Positions 55,684 to 64,000 of a stretch of DNA of 64,000 nt are shown in pieces. The notes beneath the pieces were generated by a model. That model saw only the letters and a program-made list of their open reading frames with translations, searched no databases and had not been told where the DNA came from. Source of the stretch: Bacillus sp. SG-1. GTDB taxonomy: Bacteria > Bacillota > Bacilli > Bacillales > Bacillaceae_B. Position numbers and translations under genes: made by a program. Position 1 is the first letter of the stretch. Each line of letters starts with the position of its first letter. The stretch covers positions 434,001-498,000 of the forward strand of contig NZ_ABCF01000001.1 of assembly GCF_000181495.1 (NCBI RefSeq), written 5' to 3'.

Positions 55684-57219
55684 TTAATGCGCCATCATTT
55701 CATCCGCGATTTCCTCACCGCTTAAGTCAGATGGATAATAGGTAGGCCAGTTAGTGACTTCATTCAGCAGCGCTTCCCGGTCATCTCCCCAATACAAGTG
55801 ATAGTGGTGGGAATCCGTTGGGAAAATACTGTGATCACTAAACTGGATATAGTTCGGCATATTTCCTTCATGTTCTTCATCTAGTTTGAAGATAAAGCGC
55901 ACACCAGAATTTCCAGCTTCATAGGTTAGAATTTCATACCCGTCATAGACATAGCTTCCAGATGACCTTTCACCATCTTCAAAGAAAGTGAACTTGTCTC
56001 CATCAATAATGATGCGCTCGACGTCTGTTTTGTACCCAATCGAATAATACTCTTTATATTCTTCTGCCGTCTTATCGCCGTCTTCAGCTTTGTGAGCAAA
56101 TACTTCATCAAGAGTGCCATTCAGCAAATAAGGGTAAACGGATTGCCAGTCGCCTTCCCAGTCCGATAACGCGCGGTCCTTGATTTGATCATCTTCAAAG
56201 TACCCATCATAAATCTTCAGCGCTTCTTCATCCAATTCATGGCTGTGATCATGGTCGTCTTCTTCCGGTTCGATTGCAGGTGCCTGTTCCAACGCTGTAA
56301 GCAACTGTGCCAGGTTATGTCTCATCAGTGTAAAATAATCTTCATCTGCGCTAATATCTTCTTCTGTCAGTACAGACAGGTTATGAAGCCTGAGTGTTTC
56401 TGCACCTATTTCTTTCCTTACAACTTCAGCTATTTTCGTCGTAATGTTCTGCTCAAAAAAAACGTGCTTCAATTCGTATTCTTTAGCTGTCTCTACAAGT
56501 GTCTGCAGTTCTTTCTGAGACGGTTCCTCCGTCGGGCTCAATCCACTAACGGCAAGCTGGTGGACATCGTAAGCTTCTTCCCAATAGCCATATGCAGCAT
56601 GGGAGACGATAAAGTGATTGCCTGAAACTGTTCCCAGCTCAGCAGCAAACTCCTGGTTAAGCTCTTCAAGATCATTCTTGAGAGTTTCAAAGTTTTCATT
56701 GAATAGCGTTTCTTCTTCAGGTTTCATTTCTACTAATAAATCCTTAATGTTCGCAGCTAATTCAATCGAGCGGATCGGATCGAGCCAAATGTGGGGATCA
56801 TAATCGCCGTGGTCATGATCATCTCCATGATCGTGGTCGTGGGCTCCTTCGCTGAGCTCAATCCCTTGGGAAGCCTCAAGGATCTTCACATCTTCACCTT
56901 CTACAGCCTCCGCGGTTTTTTCAGCATAAGCCTCCAGGCCGGCACCGTTCATGATAAATGCATCTGCTTCAGCTATAGACATGACGTCTTTGGAAGTGGG
57001 TTCATATGTATGTGAGTCAGATCCTGGCGGCAGGATGGATTCTATCTCAGCTTCATCTCCTGCAATCCGTTCAGCAAAAAACTGCAGGGGATATACCGTG
57101 GTGAAAATTTTCAGCGGATCAGTTGAAGGTTCCTCGCTGTTAATCTCCTTTTTTTCTCCACATGCAGCAAGGGTAAAGACTATTATTATACTAAATAAAA
57201 TCATCCATTTTTTCTTCAT
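55684..57219 (-). CDS. adcA: Zinc-binding ABC lipoprotein, AdcA type (ZnuA + ZinT)
   Basis: 511 residues. Lipobox LAAC (about 14-17), ZnuA/TroA-like domain (about 30-320) with a histidine-rich loop GAHDHDHGDDHDHGDYDPHIW and zinc ligands H in YPLQFF-region to SHAAYGYW, then a C-terminal ZinT domain (DGYFEDDQIKDRALSDWEGDWQSVYPYL ... HHYHLYWGDD). This two-domain form is known from streptococcal AdcA. ATG 57219 follows AAAAGGAGG. A perfect Zur box lies upstream. No permease or ATPase gene is adjacent. Confidence 0.93.
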   Translation of the reverse strand: MKKKWMILFSIIIVFTLAACGEKKEINSEEPSTDPLKIFTTVYPLQFFAERIAGDEAEIESILPPGSDSHTYEPTSKDVMSIAEADAFIMNGAGLEAYAEKTAEAVEGEDVKILEASQGIELSEGAHDHDHGDDHDHGDYDPHIWLDPIRSIELAANIKDLLVEMKPEEETLFNENFETLKNDLEELNQEFAAELGTVSGNHFIVSHAAYGYWEEAYDVHQLAVSGLSPTEEPSQKELQTLVETAKEYELKHVFFEQNITTKIAEVVRKEIGAETLRLHNLSVLTEEDISADEDYFTLMRHNLAQLLTALEQAPAIEPEEDDHDHSHELDEEALKIYDGYFEDDQIKDRALSDWEGDWQSVYPYLLNGTLDEVFAHKAEDGDKTAEEYKEYYSIGYKTDVERIIIDGDKFTFFEDGERSSGSYVYDGYEILTYEAGNSGVRFIFKLDEEHEGNMPNYIQFSDHSIFPTDSHHYHLYWGDDREALLNEVTNWPTYYPSDLSGEEIADEMMAH

Positions 57220-57255
57220 ATGTATCCTCCTTTTTAATTCGCACAAAGTAATATA

Positions 57256-57270
57256 TCGTAATTATTACGA
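57256..57270. promoter_or_regulatory. Zur box
   Basis: TCGTAATTATTACGA is a perfect 7-1-7 inverted repeat identical to the B. subtilis Zur consensus, 37 bases upstream of the adcA start. Zinc-loaded Zur should repress the gene. Confidence 0.93.
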
Positions 57271-57642
57271 TTTGTAAATAGTAATGATTTTGATTTACTG
57301 AGAAAAAGTCGGCACTTATAATTGTTTTCATGTAACAAAAGGAGGTTGAGATTGAGGAGTTGCCCAACAAATGTCTCATAACTGGATTATATAATAGGGG
57401 GTAGGCGAATCTGTGTGTTCGCACGGGTATTAAAGCGTCTGTGTATTTAAGCTTAAAGGGAGGGACTTTTCAAAAACATGGGTTCTGAGTGAGGGGGGGG
57501 AATTTAGAAGACAGATAGAGGTACCATTAAATAAGTAATGTACCAAGGGGATACAAGAGAATCTCTCCGGAAGATTTAATTTAATTTGTATCACGTTTAG
57601 AAAAGAACATAGTCAGTAATCCAGTGGGATATATATTTGCCT

Positions 57643-57834
57643 TCACCCCCTTCTCCATTGAACAGTGAACTCGTATACTATCTTCGCAGTTTCAAGAGCA
57701 TCATATCCTTCTGCTTCTATCTCACCACAATCACTCTTCGCATAGTATTGGCCATCTTTCGTTTCCTTAACGCTAACTGTCACTTTCGGTATTTCCTTAT
57801 TGCCAGGAACGATTAGCATTCCAAACCAATTCAT
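57643..57834 (-). CDS. Small cytoplasmic protein, unknown
   Basis: 63 residues (MNWFGMLIVPGNKEIPKVTV ... GQYYAKSDCGEIEAEGYDAL). ATG 57834 follows CTAGGGGGAGTG. No family recognised. The gap between it and adcA (57271-57642) and the gap 57835-58224 show no gene; the latter has a 13-base palindrome TGTCACGGTGACA at 58002-58014. Confidence 0.65.
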   Translation of the reverse strand: MNWFGMLIVPGNKEIPKVTVSVKETKDGQYYAKSDCGEIEAEGYDALETAKIVYEFTVQWRRG

Positions 57835-58224
57835 TTGATCACTCCCCCTAGCTTGTATTTTACCAGTATATTCAAAGACTAAGAGGGAATTCACGATATT
57901 TTAGGAGGGGAGTGGAGGGGAACAGCTTCATTAATGTAGGTTAATCGGGATGAGGCGGAGTGTCTCTAATTTCATTTAGAGAACAGGATAAATCTTCGAA
58001 GTGTCACGGTGACATTTAATCCATTTCATGCATCAATTTCCTTATGCTGTTTAGGTGAAGGACGGTGAATGAAGGGGATACCAGGCTTTATAATTCCGTG
58101 AAAATGTGTAGATAGACGGCATTCATTAGTTTGCAAAAAATGTCGATAATCCCTGAACAGGAATTTAACAAATCATGCTGAATATTTATCTCGTAAGACA
58201 AATAACTAGAAGAAGGTGTTTCGA

Positions 58225-59259
58225 GTGCCCGCAAGATATAAAACAATTGAAGACCTACTGGATATTGAGTCGGAGCTGAAGGAAAAGATTAAGAATGAAG
58301 AAGATCAATCTTATTATCAACTCATCAGTGTATACAGGAGCCTTTACCGTCGAATATCAAAAGAGAGAAACAATGATTACCGGGACAGTCTTCCGCAGAT
58401 CAAAAATAAGCTCATCCATCACCTCGTTGTCCATGGGACGTACTTAAAGACGGTTTACCAGCAGGACGACTATACAGCTGAGAGAACCTTGGAGGAAGCT
58501 CTCAGTCTTGATGAAAATCTTCCCATTGCAAACTACCGTCTGGGATTTCTTAAGTATAAACAGAAAGACTTTGCCAGAGCCCTGCTGTACTTTCAAAACG
58601 CGCTTACCTGGCAGGAAAGTGAGGACAATTTGAATTATAAAATGAATGAGCAGCAGCTGTATAATTGTCATTTATACTTGTCAAATTGCGGTCTGTTCAT
58701 TGCCAAGGAAGCCCAGGAAAATCTGGATAAGCTCCACTATGATTCTGCAAAACTCCCTAATTATGAGTTGTCACCTTTGTTTGAATTGCTCTCTACCAAT
58801 GAAGAGTACTTGAGAGGTCATGAGTACTGCTTCATCACGGAAGGGGAAAAGAAGTACTGCAGTCAGGAAAGATGCCATATGTATCGTGAAGAGACGAGGA
58901 ACACGGTTGTGTTGGATTTTGCTCAACGAGAATTGTCTCTGTATTTTAATGGGCAGAGAATATCCTTAAGCAAGAATCAGGCTGAAATTCTAAGAAACTT
59001 CATGCTCGAGAGCACCAGCGACCACCCTTTGGTCAGGCATGATTTCAGTGACATCATCTCTGTTTACAAGGAAACAGGTGAAGTGAAAAAGAATACATTT
59101 ACTCAGAATGTGAACAGGATTACCAACAAGCTAAAGGCTGATGGAATGCCGGAAATGCTGACAAACAAGAATGTAAAAGACGAAACCGGGTATTTCTTCA
59201 ATCCAAAATACCCCTACATCATACTCCACCGCAATGACGATTCCCTGCTCATCGACTGA
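58225..59259 (+). CDS. TPR protein with C-terminal winged-helix-like domain
   Basis: 344 residues. TPR-like helices (ALSLDENLPIANYRLGFLKYKQKDFARALLYFQNAL, about 90-140), then LDFAQRELSLYFNGQRISLSKNQAEILRNFML and a following stretch resembling an OmpR-type winged helix, suggesting a transcriptional regulator that binds a peptide or protein ligand. GTG 58225 follows AGAAGGTG. Standalone upstream of the peptidase gene. Confidence 0.65.
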   Translation: MPARYKTIEDLLDIESELKEKIKNEEDQSYYQLISVYRSLYRRISKERNNDYRDSLPQIKNKLIHHLVVHGTYLKTVYQQDDYTAERTLEEALSLDENLPIANYRLGFLKYKQKDFARALLYFQNALTWQESEDNLNYKMNEQQLYNCHLYLSNCGLFIAKEAQENLDKLHYDSAKLPNYELSPLFELLSTNEEYLRGHEYCFITEGEKKYCSQERCHMYREETRNTVVLDFAQRELSLYFNGQRISLSKNQAEILRNFMLESTSDHPLVRHDFSDIISVYKETGEVKKNTFTQNVNRITNKLKADGMPEMLTNKNVKDETGYFFNPKYPYIILHRNDDSLLID

Positions 59260-59323
59260 TGACAGGGGTGTCATCGCCCTTTTCGTATGCTTAAGCTACA
59301 AACGAAAGGGAGATGATGAGATT

Positions 59324-60726
59324 ATGAAAAAAACATGGAATCAATTATTCGTAAGACATGGATGGTTACTGGCCGAGAAAGAAGAAAACATCTTTGACTG
59401 CAGCAATGAAACAGAAGGCAATATTGAATTCTTAATGAAGAGCCTGGAGTCATTACAAGTCAGCTTTTCCATATTTAATAGAGAATTAATCATTAATTCT
59501 AATCAAATTACAGAAAGAGAGTGGATTGAAGCAATTGACTATGAAGGGCGCGGGCGTGTCGAAGGACTTTGGTTCAGGCCGGGAGCTGACCAGCCGAAAA
59601 TAGGAGAGCTCGACACCTATATCAGCGGTATTGTGCGACAGTTGAATCGATTAGGGTTTCATACCATGGGATCTTGTGATGGACATGGAGAAGAGCGGCA
59701 CATCTTATGGTCACGAAGGAAAAAGATATTGAAGAGTTGGCCGGTCTATTACTGGCACTTGGAAACAAAAGAATCTATTGGAGAGAACAACGGAACAGCT
59801 ACCATCTATCACTTCACCTGGACCGTCCACAACTTTTAGATCTTGCTGAAAAACTGAATCTAATACAAGAAAAATGGCTGGATCAAGGTATTGATTTCAT
59901 CAAAGAGAAATTATTTAAGTGTCAAGTGGAGCAATTGCTGATGACACCGGGATCGAGCGGGAACGAAGGAAAAATAAGAAACTATGTGGCAGAAAAACTG
60001 AAACCCCTGGTTGACCATATTACGATAGACCGTGCAGGGAACATACTTGCGGAGAAAACCTGCAAAGGCGGACATGGACCCGTCATACTGTTAAATGCTC
60101 ACTTGGATACTGTAGTTGAAATTGAAAGTGACCGGGAAATTATTAAAGACGGTAACATCTGGTCGAGCAGTAATGGAATACTAGGTGCAGATGACCGCGC
60201 AGGCGTTGCAGTACTCCTTCATATTGCCGAATACCTTAATACCCCTTCCTCCTCTTTCAGCGGAAAAGTGAAATTTATCTTCACCGTTGAAGAGGAATGC
60301 GGTCTGGTGGGAGCCAGACAAGTAGATGATTACTTCCTCTGGAACACCGATGCGGCCATCGTCGTCGACCGCCGGGGAACAGGAGACATCGTCACTTCAT
60401 GTGGAGGGTATATCCCCTTCTGCCATCCTGCTTACGGAGCTTTCTTTGAAGAAACAGCTGGTGAAGAGGGCTTATATGGATGGAAAACCACTCTAGGCGG
60501 GAGCAGCGATACAAGAATTTGGGCATCCCATGGTATCCAAAGTGTGAACCTTTCAGTTGGGTATTCCCATGAACATACTGATCTGGAAAGTCTGGATGTG
60601 GAGGCGTGCTACCGAACAGCTAAGCTGATAGAAGGTGTGTTTAAGAGAGGGAGAGAGCTTAAGGGGGTTCTGCGTCAAATTAAACGGGAAGAGAACATTA
60701 ATACGATTGTTAATAAAGTAGTTTGA
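59324..60726 (+). pseudogene. M20/M28-type metallopeptidase gene with a frameshift
   Basis: The N-terminal frame (59324 to about 59700) reads MKKTWNQLFVRHGWLLAEKE to TMGSCDGHGEERHI; the C-terminal frame (to 60726) continues VTKEKDIEELAGLLLALGNKR into a co-catalytic zinc peptidase with NAHLDTV, GADDRAG, TVEEECG, VVDRRG and SHEHTD ligands. As one protein of about 467 residues this matches the known layout of such peptidases with an N-terminal extension. One base is missing near 59700. The C-terminal part has an ATG at 59707 without a good ribosome site. Could be an indel error. Confidence 0.75.
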
Positions 60727-60742
60727 TATTATGTGAAGCGTT

Positions 60743-60795
60743 AGAGCCTTCCTGTAAATTCGCAGGAGGGCTTTAGCTATTTTTTTTTTTTTTTC
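60743..60795 (+). terminator. Terminator with a 15-base T-run
   Basis: AGCC.TCCTG and CAGGA.GGCT pair; 60780-60794 is fifteen consecutive T. Confidence 0.8.
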
Positions 60796-61016
60796 GGTTT
60801 AGATTTACTTTATCATGACTCAACCTTGCAAACAAAACCTTGCTATACATCTCATTGAAATGATTAAAATTCGTCTTTTAAACTATAAATTTTAACTAAA
60901 AGTCTTCATTACCTGTGAGGAATTTTTTCCTTCCATTTTTAAGGTAATGCAAGCTTAGATTGGTATAGTTGTGATATACTAAAATCTGGAAAGTGAATAA
61001 TTAGGAGGTGTAGAAA

Positions 61017-61712
61017 GTGTCAAAACAAAAGCAAAAAAAGCCGTTTTATAAGAGATGGTGGGTTTGGGTGCTTGCAATTTTTATCATTGGAGCTACTGTG
61101 AACGGAAATGATAGTGATACAGCTGACGCAGACAAAGATGAAAACAGACCAGCTGAAGCAGAAACAGCAAGCGTTGAACCAAAGGAAGAAGAAGCGGAAC
61201 CGAAAGAAGAAACAGAAAAAGAGGAGCCAAAAGAAGAAGCAAAGGTAGAGGATAATGTTCCTACCGATCATAAATCAGCCTTGAAAAAAGCCGAAGTATA
61301 TGCCGAAACAATGAACATGTCCAAAAAAGGTATTTTTGAACAGCTCACTTCAGAATATGGTGAGAAATTCTCTGAGGAAGCCGCAAACTATGCAATGCAT
61401 AACCTTGAATTTGATTGGAAAGAAAACGCCTTAAAGAAGGCTGAATCCTATTCAGAAACAATGCATATGTCAAAGCAAGGGATCTATGAGCAGCTAATTT
61501 CTGAGCACGGTGAAAAGTTCACTGAGGAAGAAGCCCAATATGCAATTGACAATTTGGAAGCCGATTTTAAGAAGAATGCTTTGGAAAAAGCGAGAAATTA
61601 CCAGGAAACAATGAGCATGTCGCCAGAAGCAATAAGAGACCAACTGACTTCTGAATACGGAGAAAAATTCACTCAGGAAGAGGCGGATTACGCTATTGAG
61701 AGTTTGAATTAA
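61017..61712 (+). CDS. Ltp-repeat membrane-anchored surface protein
   Basis: 231 residues. One N-terminal membrane segment (about 12-25), a Glu/Lys/Pro-rich spacer (about 40-82), then three 45-residue repeats of the Ltp type: ALKKAEVYAETMNMSKKGIFEQL / ALKKAESYSETMHMSKQGIYEQL / ALEKARNYQETMSMSPEAIRDQL, each followed by SEYGEKF(S/T)EEAANYA-type helices. This repeat is known from the superinfection-exclusion lipoprotein Ltp of phage TP-J34. Here the anchor is a membrane helix, not a lipobox. GTG behind AGGAGGTG. Confidence 0.85.
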   Translation: MSKQKQKKPFYKRWWVWVLAIFIIGATVNGNDSDTADADKDENRPAEAETASVEPKEEEAEPKEETEKEEPKEEAKVEDNVPTDHKSALKKAEVYAETMNMSKKGIFEQLTSEYGEKFSEEAANYAMHNLEFDWKENALKKAESYSETMHMSKQGIYEQLISEHGEKFTEEEAQYAIDNLEADFKKNALEKARNYQETMSMSPEAIRDQLTSEYGEKFTQEEADYAIESLN

Positions 61713-61718
61713 TGATAT

Positions 61719-61757
61719 AAAACACTTTCGCCTCATTACCTGGTGAAAGTGTTTTCT
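61719..61757 (+). terminator. Terminator of the Ltp-repeat gene
   Basis: AAAACACTTTC and GAAAGTGTTTT pair perfectly around a 15-base loop. Confidence 0.85.
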
Positions 61758-61832
61758 TAATTATGGCAGGAGGTGCGTCTTTAAAAGGTGGCTCTATTAT
61801 ATTTGTTGGGGTATGTTTTAAGGCAAAAAAAT

Positions 61833-61900
61833 ACACGCAAGCTCCCATATCTTTTACACTTGAATTGACTAGAAACAAGAAAAAGATAGGAGTTGCGTGT
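61833..61900 (+). promoter_or_regulatory. Hairpin covering the transposase ribosome site
   Basis: ACACGCAAGCTCCCATATC (61833-) pairs with GATAGGAGTTGCGTGT (-61900). The right arm contains the GGAG ribosome site of the transposase, so read-through transcripts would fold and block translation. Confidence 0.6.
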
Positions 61901-61902
61901 AA

Positions 61903-62427
61903 ATGCATTTTAACATGGTTTTGCCTGGATTAGAAGGGGTTAAGATTTCAAAAGCTGAGGAAGTGGGAGAGGCATTCCATCTCCATATTGAATTGGCAAA
62001 AAGAAAGCATCAGTGCCCATCCTGTAGAAACTGGACCTGTAGGGTCCACGACTATCGGCTTCAAAAGATTCAACACCTTAAGCTTTTTGAGCGTACATCT
62101 TATTTGTATTACCGCAAACGTAGGTACAGCTGTCCTTGTGGGAAACGTTTTGCAGAAGATAATATGTTTGTTCAACGATATCAAAGACATACAATTGAGT
62201 GGAATCAAGCCTTAGGCCTCCGAGTGATTCAGGGAAAGAATTTTAAAGATACAGCGCGACAGTTCCGCACGTCTCAATCTACGGTCATACGGCAGTTTGA
62301 TCAAATCTCTGTCTCTCGTCTAAAAGAGGTTGAAAAGCTTCCGTCTGTCATCGCTATTGATGAATATATTAAAAGGAATTCATGTTGGTTAAGAAGTAGG
62401 AGCAAGCACTCCTATCCCAACGTTTGA
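61903..62427 (+). pseudogene. ISL3 transposase, truncated
   Basis: 174 residues versus about 400 for an intact enzyme. Zinc-finger-like N-terminus (CPSCRNWTCRVHDYR, CPCGKRF), helix-turn-helix (FKDTARQFRTSQSTVIRQF), then LPSVIAIDEY, the start of the DDE core, after which the sequence becomes unrelated. Confidence 0.85.
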
Positions 62428-62589
62428 CTTAAAACCTAAAAGGTCCTTCGAGAGATCAATAGTGGTTGAGCAAGTAGCGGAAAAACAAGAGAATGAAGAG
62501 ATATACCTCAGTTCGCTCTTTTTAGTATGATTTGGTAAAATAAAAAGGAAGTTTTTATAATAATCATATTATATTTTGGAGGAATCCAT

Positions 62590-62913
62590 ATGCCTACATA
62601 CAACAAACTAGTACGTGACAAAATTCCAGAAATCATTGAATCAAACGGAAAGAAATTCTCAACAAGAATCCTTACCGACGAAGAATACATAAAAGAATTG
62701 AAGAATAAAAGCTTTGAAGAACTTGAGGAATACCGTGATGCAGAAACGAGGGAAGACGCTATGGAGGAGTTGGCAGACCTGATGGAGATTGTCCATGCAT
62801 TTGCCAAATCTCATGATACAACTCTTGAGGAAGTAGAAGAGATCCGTCGTAAGAAGGCAGAAAAAAGAGGAGCATTTAAAGAAAAGATCTTTTTAATAGA
62901 GGTAGAGGATTAA
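62590..62913 (+). CDS. MazG-like nucleotide pyrophosphohydrolase
   Basis: 107 residues. YNKLVRDKIPEIIESNGKKF, EYIKELKNKSFEELEEY and EDAMEELADLMEIVHAFA carry the ExxE...ExxD pattern of all-alpha NTP pyrophosphatases. The helicase gene starts 2 bases after its stop, so they form one operon. ATG behind TTGGAGGAAT. May hydrolyse damaged or signalling nucleotides. Confidence 0.88.
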   Translation: MPTYNKLVRDKIPEIIESNGKKFSTRILTDEEYIKELKNKSFEELEEYRDAETREDAMEELADLMEIVHAFAKSHDTTLEEVEEIRRKKAEKRGAFKEKIFLIEVED

Positions 62914-62915
62914 TA

Positions 62916-64000
62916 ATGTCTGAAATTCAGTTAATCACATCGCATCTTGGAACAACAATCAAAGAAAAGATCCAGTCAGCGAAGTCTGTTTATATACTGA
63001 CTTCTTTCTCAATGAAATCAGGTGTACGGTACTTGAAGAATGCCTTGAAGATAGCGGCAGATCTACAGGCAGACATCAAGTTGTTGACCGGTGACTATCT
63101 GCATATCACCCAGCCGGAGGCACTTCATGAACTCCTGTCCATAGATGATCGTATTGAAATTCGTTTATGGAAGAGCGGGGGAGTGGCATTTCATCCTAAA
63201 GCCTATCTGATTGAAACATCAGAAGGAGAGTTCCTAGTTGTTGGATCATCGAACCTCTCTTCATCAGCATTGACAGAAGGTGTAGAATGGAACCTTGCTG
63301 TCCAGCATAACAAGGAATTGTTTGAGGAAGTACAGGAACAGTTTATGCGTCTCTTCTATAATGAGAAGACAGTGTCTGTTAATAAAGAAACACTAAAGGA
63401 ATATGAAACAGAATATAAAAAGTATCATGAAAAATATCCTAACTTGATCCGCAAATGGACCGAGCAGGAAGAAGTCGAAGCAATGCTTCCTGAGGATGAA
63501 GAAAGATGTAAAGATGCAGATGTAATTCATGAAGAAAAAGGTGAGTACGGGACTGTTGAACCAAGGTTTGCTCAAATAGAAGCTCTTGAAGAATTGGATA
63601 AAACCTATGAAGAGGGCTACAGGAAAGCAATGGTTATTATGGCAACAGGACTAGGAAAAACGTACCTTGCAGCCTTTTTTGCACAGCAACGGTTCAAAAG
63701 AGTGCTGTTCATTGCCCACAGAGAAGAAATTCTCCATCAAGCAGAGAAATCATTCAACATTGTCATGCCTGAAGCCTCAAAAGGTATCTATAATGGAAGA
63801 ACGAAAGAAGGAGAGGCAGATTTCGTCTTTGCTTCAGTATTTACCTTAAGCATGAAGAAACACCTTCAGGCATTCAACCCGGACAGTTTTGATTTGATTG
63901 TCATAGATGAATTTCATCACGCAGCTGCTGACTCCTACCAGCGGCTCCTATCTTACTTTCAACCGGAATTTCTTCTAGGAATTACCGCAACGCCTGACCG
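62916..64000 (+). CDS. PLD-nuclease/DEAD-box helicase fusion, 5' part (runs off the window)
   Basis: The first 361 codons are open to the window edge. Residues about 15-150 form a phospholipase-D-like nuclease domain with FHPKAYLIE...VVGSSNLSSSAL (HxK and SSN). From about 240 an SF2 helicase begins: Q-like region, Walker A ATGLGKTYLAAFF, FIAHREEIL, Walker B VIDEFHHAAADSY, GITATPD. This layout is known in restriction-like helicases of Bacillus. Coupled to the MazG-like gene. Confidence 0.9.
   Translation, partial: MSEIQLITSHLGTTIKEKIQSAKSVYILTSFSMKSGVRYLKNALKIAADLQADIKLLTGDYLHITQPEALHELLSIDDRIEIRLWKSGGVAFHPKAYLIETSEGEFLVVGSSNLSSSALTEGVEWNLAVQHNKELFEEVQEQFMRLFYNEKTVSVNKETLKEYETEYKKYHEKYPNLIRKWTEQEEVEAMLPEDEERCKDADVIHEEKGEYGTVEPRFAQIEALEELDKTYEEGYRKAMVIMATGLGKTYLAAFFAQQRFKRVLFIAHREEILHQAEKSFNIVMPEASKGIYNGRTKEGEADFVFASVFTLSMKKHLQAFNPDSFDLIVIDEFHHAAADSYQRLLSYFQPEFLLGITATPD

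Larger units (their letters stand above)
61790..62427 (+). mobile_element. ISL3-family insertion sequence remnant (left part)
   Basis: GGCTCTATTATATTTG near 61792 resembles an ISL3-type terminal repeat. The transposase reading frame that follows breaks off right after the first catalytic aspartate, and no right end is recognisable before the next gene at 62590. Confidence 0.75.

Noticed and set aside
57464-57500. Run of eight G near 57494 as a regulatory or structural signal
   Set aside because: A simple homopolymer in a gap with no other support.
58002-58014. TGTCACGGTGACA as a TnrA/GlnR-type operator
   Set aside because: Length and spacing differ from the 17-base TnrA/GlnR consensus; kept only as an unexplained palindrome.

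Overview
The window is low-GC Gram-positive DNA, almost certainly from a Bacillaceae (Bacillus or a close relative such as Rossellomorea). The evidence is strong AGGAGG-type ribosome binding sites, frequent TTG/GTG starts, a licheniformis-type liquefying alpha-amylase behind a cre box, a canonical Zur box, a TPP riboswitch on thiM-thiD-thiE, and many families typical of Bacillus (DUF3231, DUF5316, CBO0543, YfbR, TrmL). No rRNA, tRNA or CRISPR array was seen. Species cannot be fixed from the sequence alone.

Layout. 0-6.6 kb: 3' end of a sensor kinase, a secreted alpha-amylase, a NarL-type two-component pair, small envelope proteins. 6.8-10.7 kb: two tandem S8 proteases, the second with a C-terminal SLH-type tail. 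10.8-14.6 kb: small membrane proteins, a 52-bp tandem repeat array, DUF3231 and TM2-like proteins, and a decayed plus an intact copy of one membrane protein. 14.7-18.1 kb: TPP riboswitch-SDR-thiM-thiD-thiE operon. 18.2-30 kb: many short accessory genes (lipoproteins, small membrane proteins, a DUF2268 protease, a possible DNA-glycosylase-like pair, a VOC protein), several of them broken, and a peroxiredoxin whose catalytic cysteine codon is UGA. 30.2-37.2 kb: a mobile-DNA region. A 3,346-bp element with 26-bp terminal inverted repeats and a 9-bp target duplication, carrying only small cargo genes and no transposase, splits a lipoprotein gene. An IS21-family element with a 5-bp target duplication splits the next gene. 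37.3-40.3 kb: GC-rich hairpin cluster, heptad-repeat coiled-coil protein, old-yellow-enzyme oxidoreductase. 40.7-44.0 kb: ECF sigma factor, membrane protein and ABC exporter in one overlapping operon. 44-48.6 kb: metallophosphoesterase, PAP2 phosphatase, YfbR-like nucleotidase, trmL. 48.9-53.8 kb: ROK regulator, sugar ABC importer without its ATPase, and NagB, an amino-sugar uptake operon. 54-62.5 kb: frameshifted PD-(D/E)XK-like gene, Zur-controlled AdcA-type zinc lipoprotein, TPR regulator, frameshifted M20-type peptidase, Ltp-repeat surface protein, ISL3 remnant. 62.6-64 kb: MazG-like protein and the start of a PLD-helicase.

Two things stand out. First, the UGA at codon 46 of the peroxiredoxin lies exactly at the peroxidatic cysteine, the downstream frame is intact, and a small hairpin follows at the spacing expected of a bacterial SECIS, so it may be a selenoprotein. 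Second, the 30.3-33.7 kb element has clean transposition hallmarks and a cassette-like series of small genes, several of which end next to a short semi-palindromic motif.

Accessory genes are disrupted at an unusual rate: frameshifts near 13.5, 13.7, 19.6, 21.6, 30.2, 44.2, 55.2, 55.4 and 59.7 kb, and an in-frame stop at 22.38 kb. Long housekeeping-type genes are intact. This could be real gene decay or indel errors in the assembly, and it weakens any single-base argument, including the UGA one.
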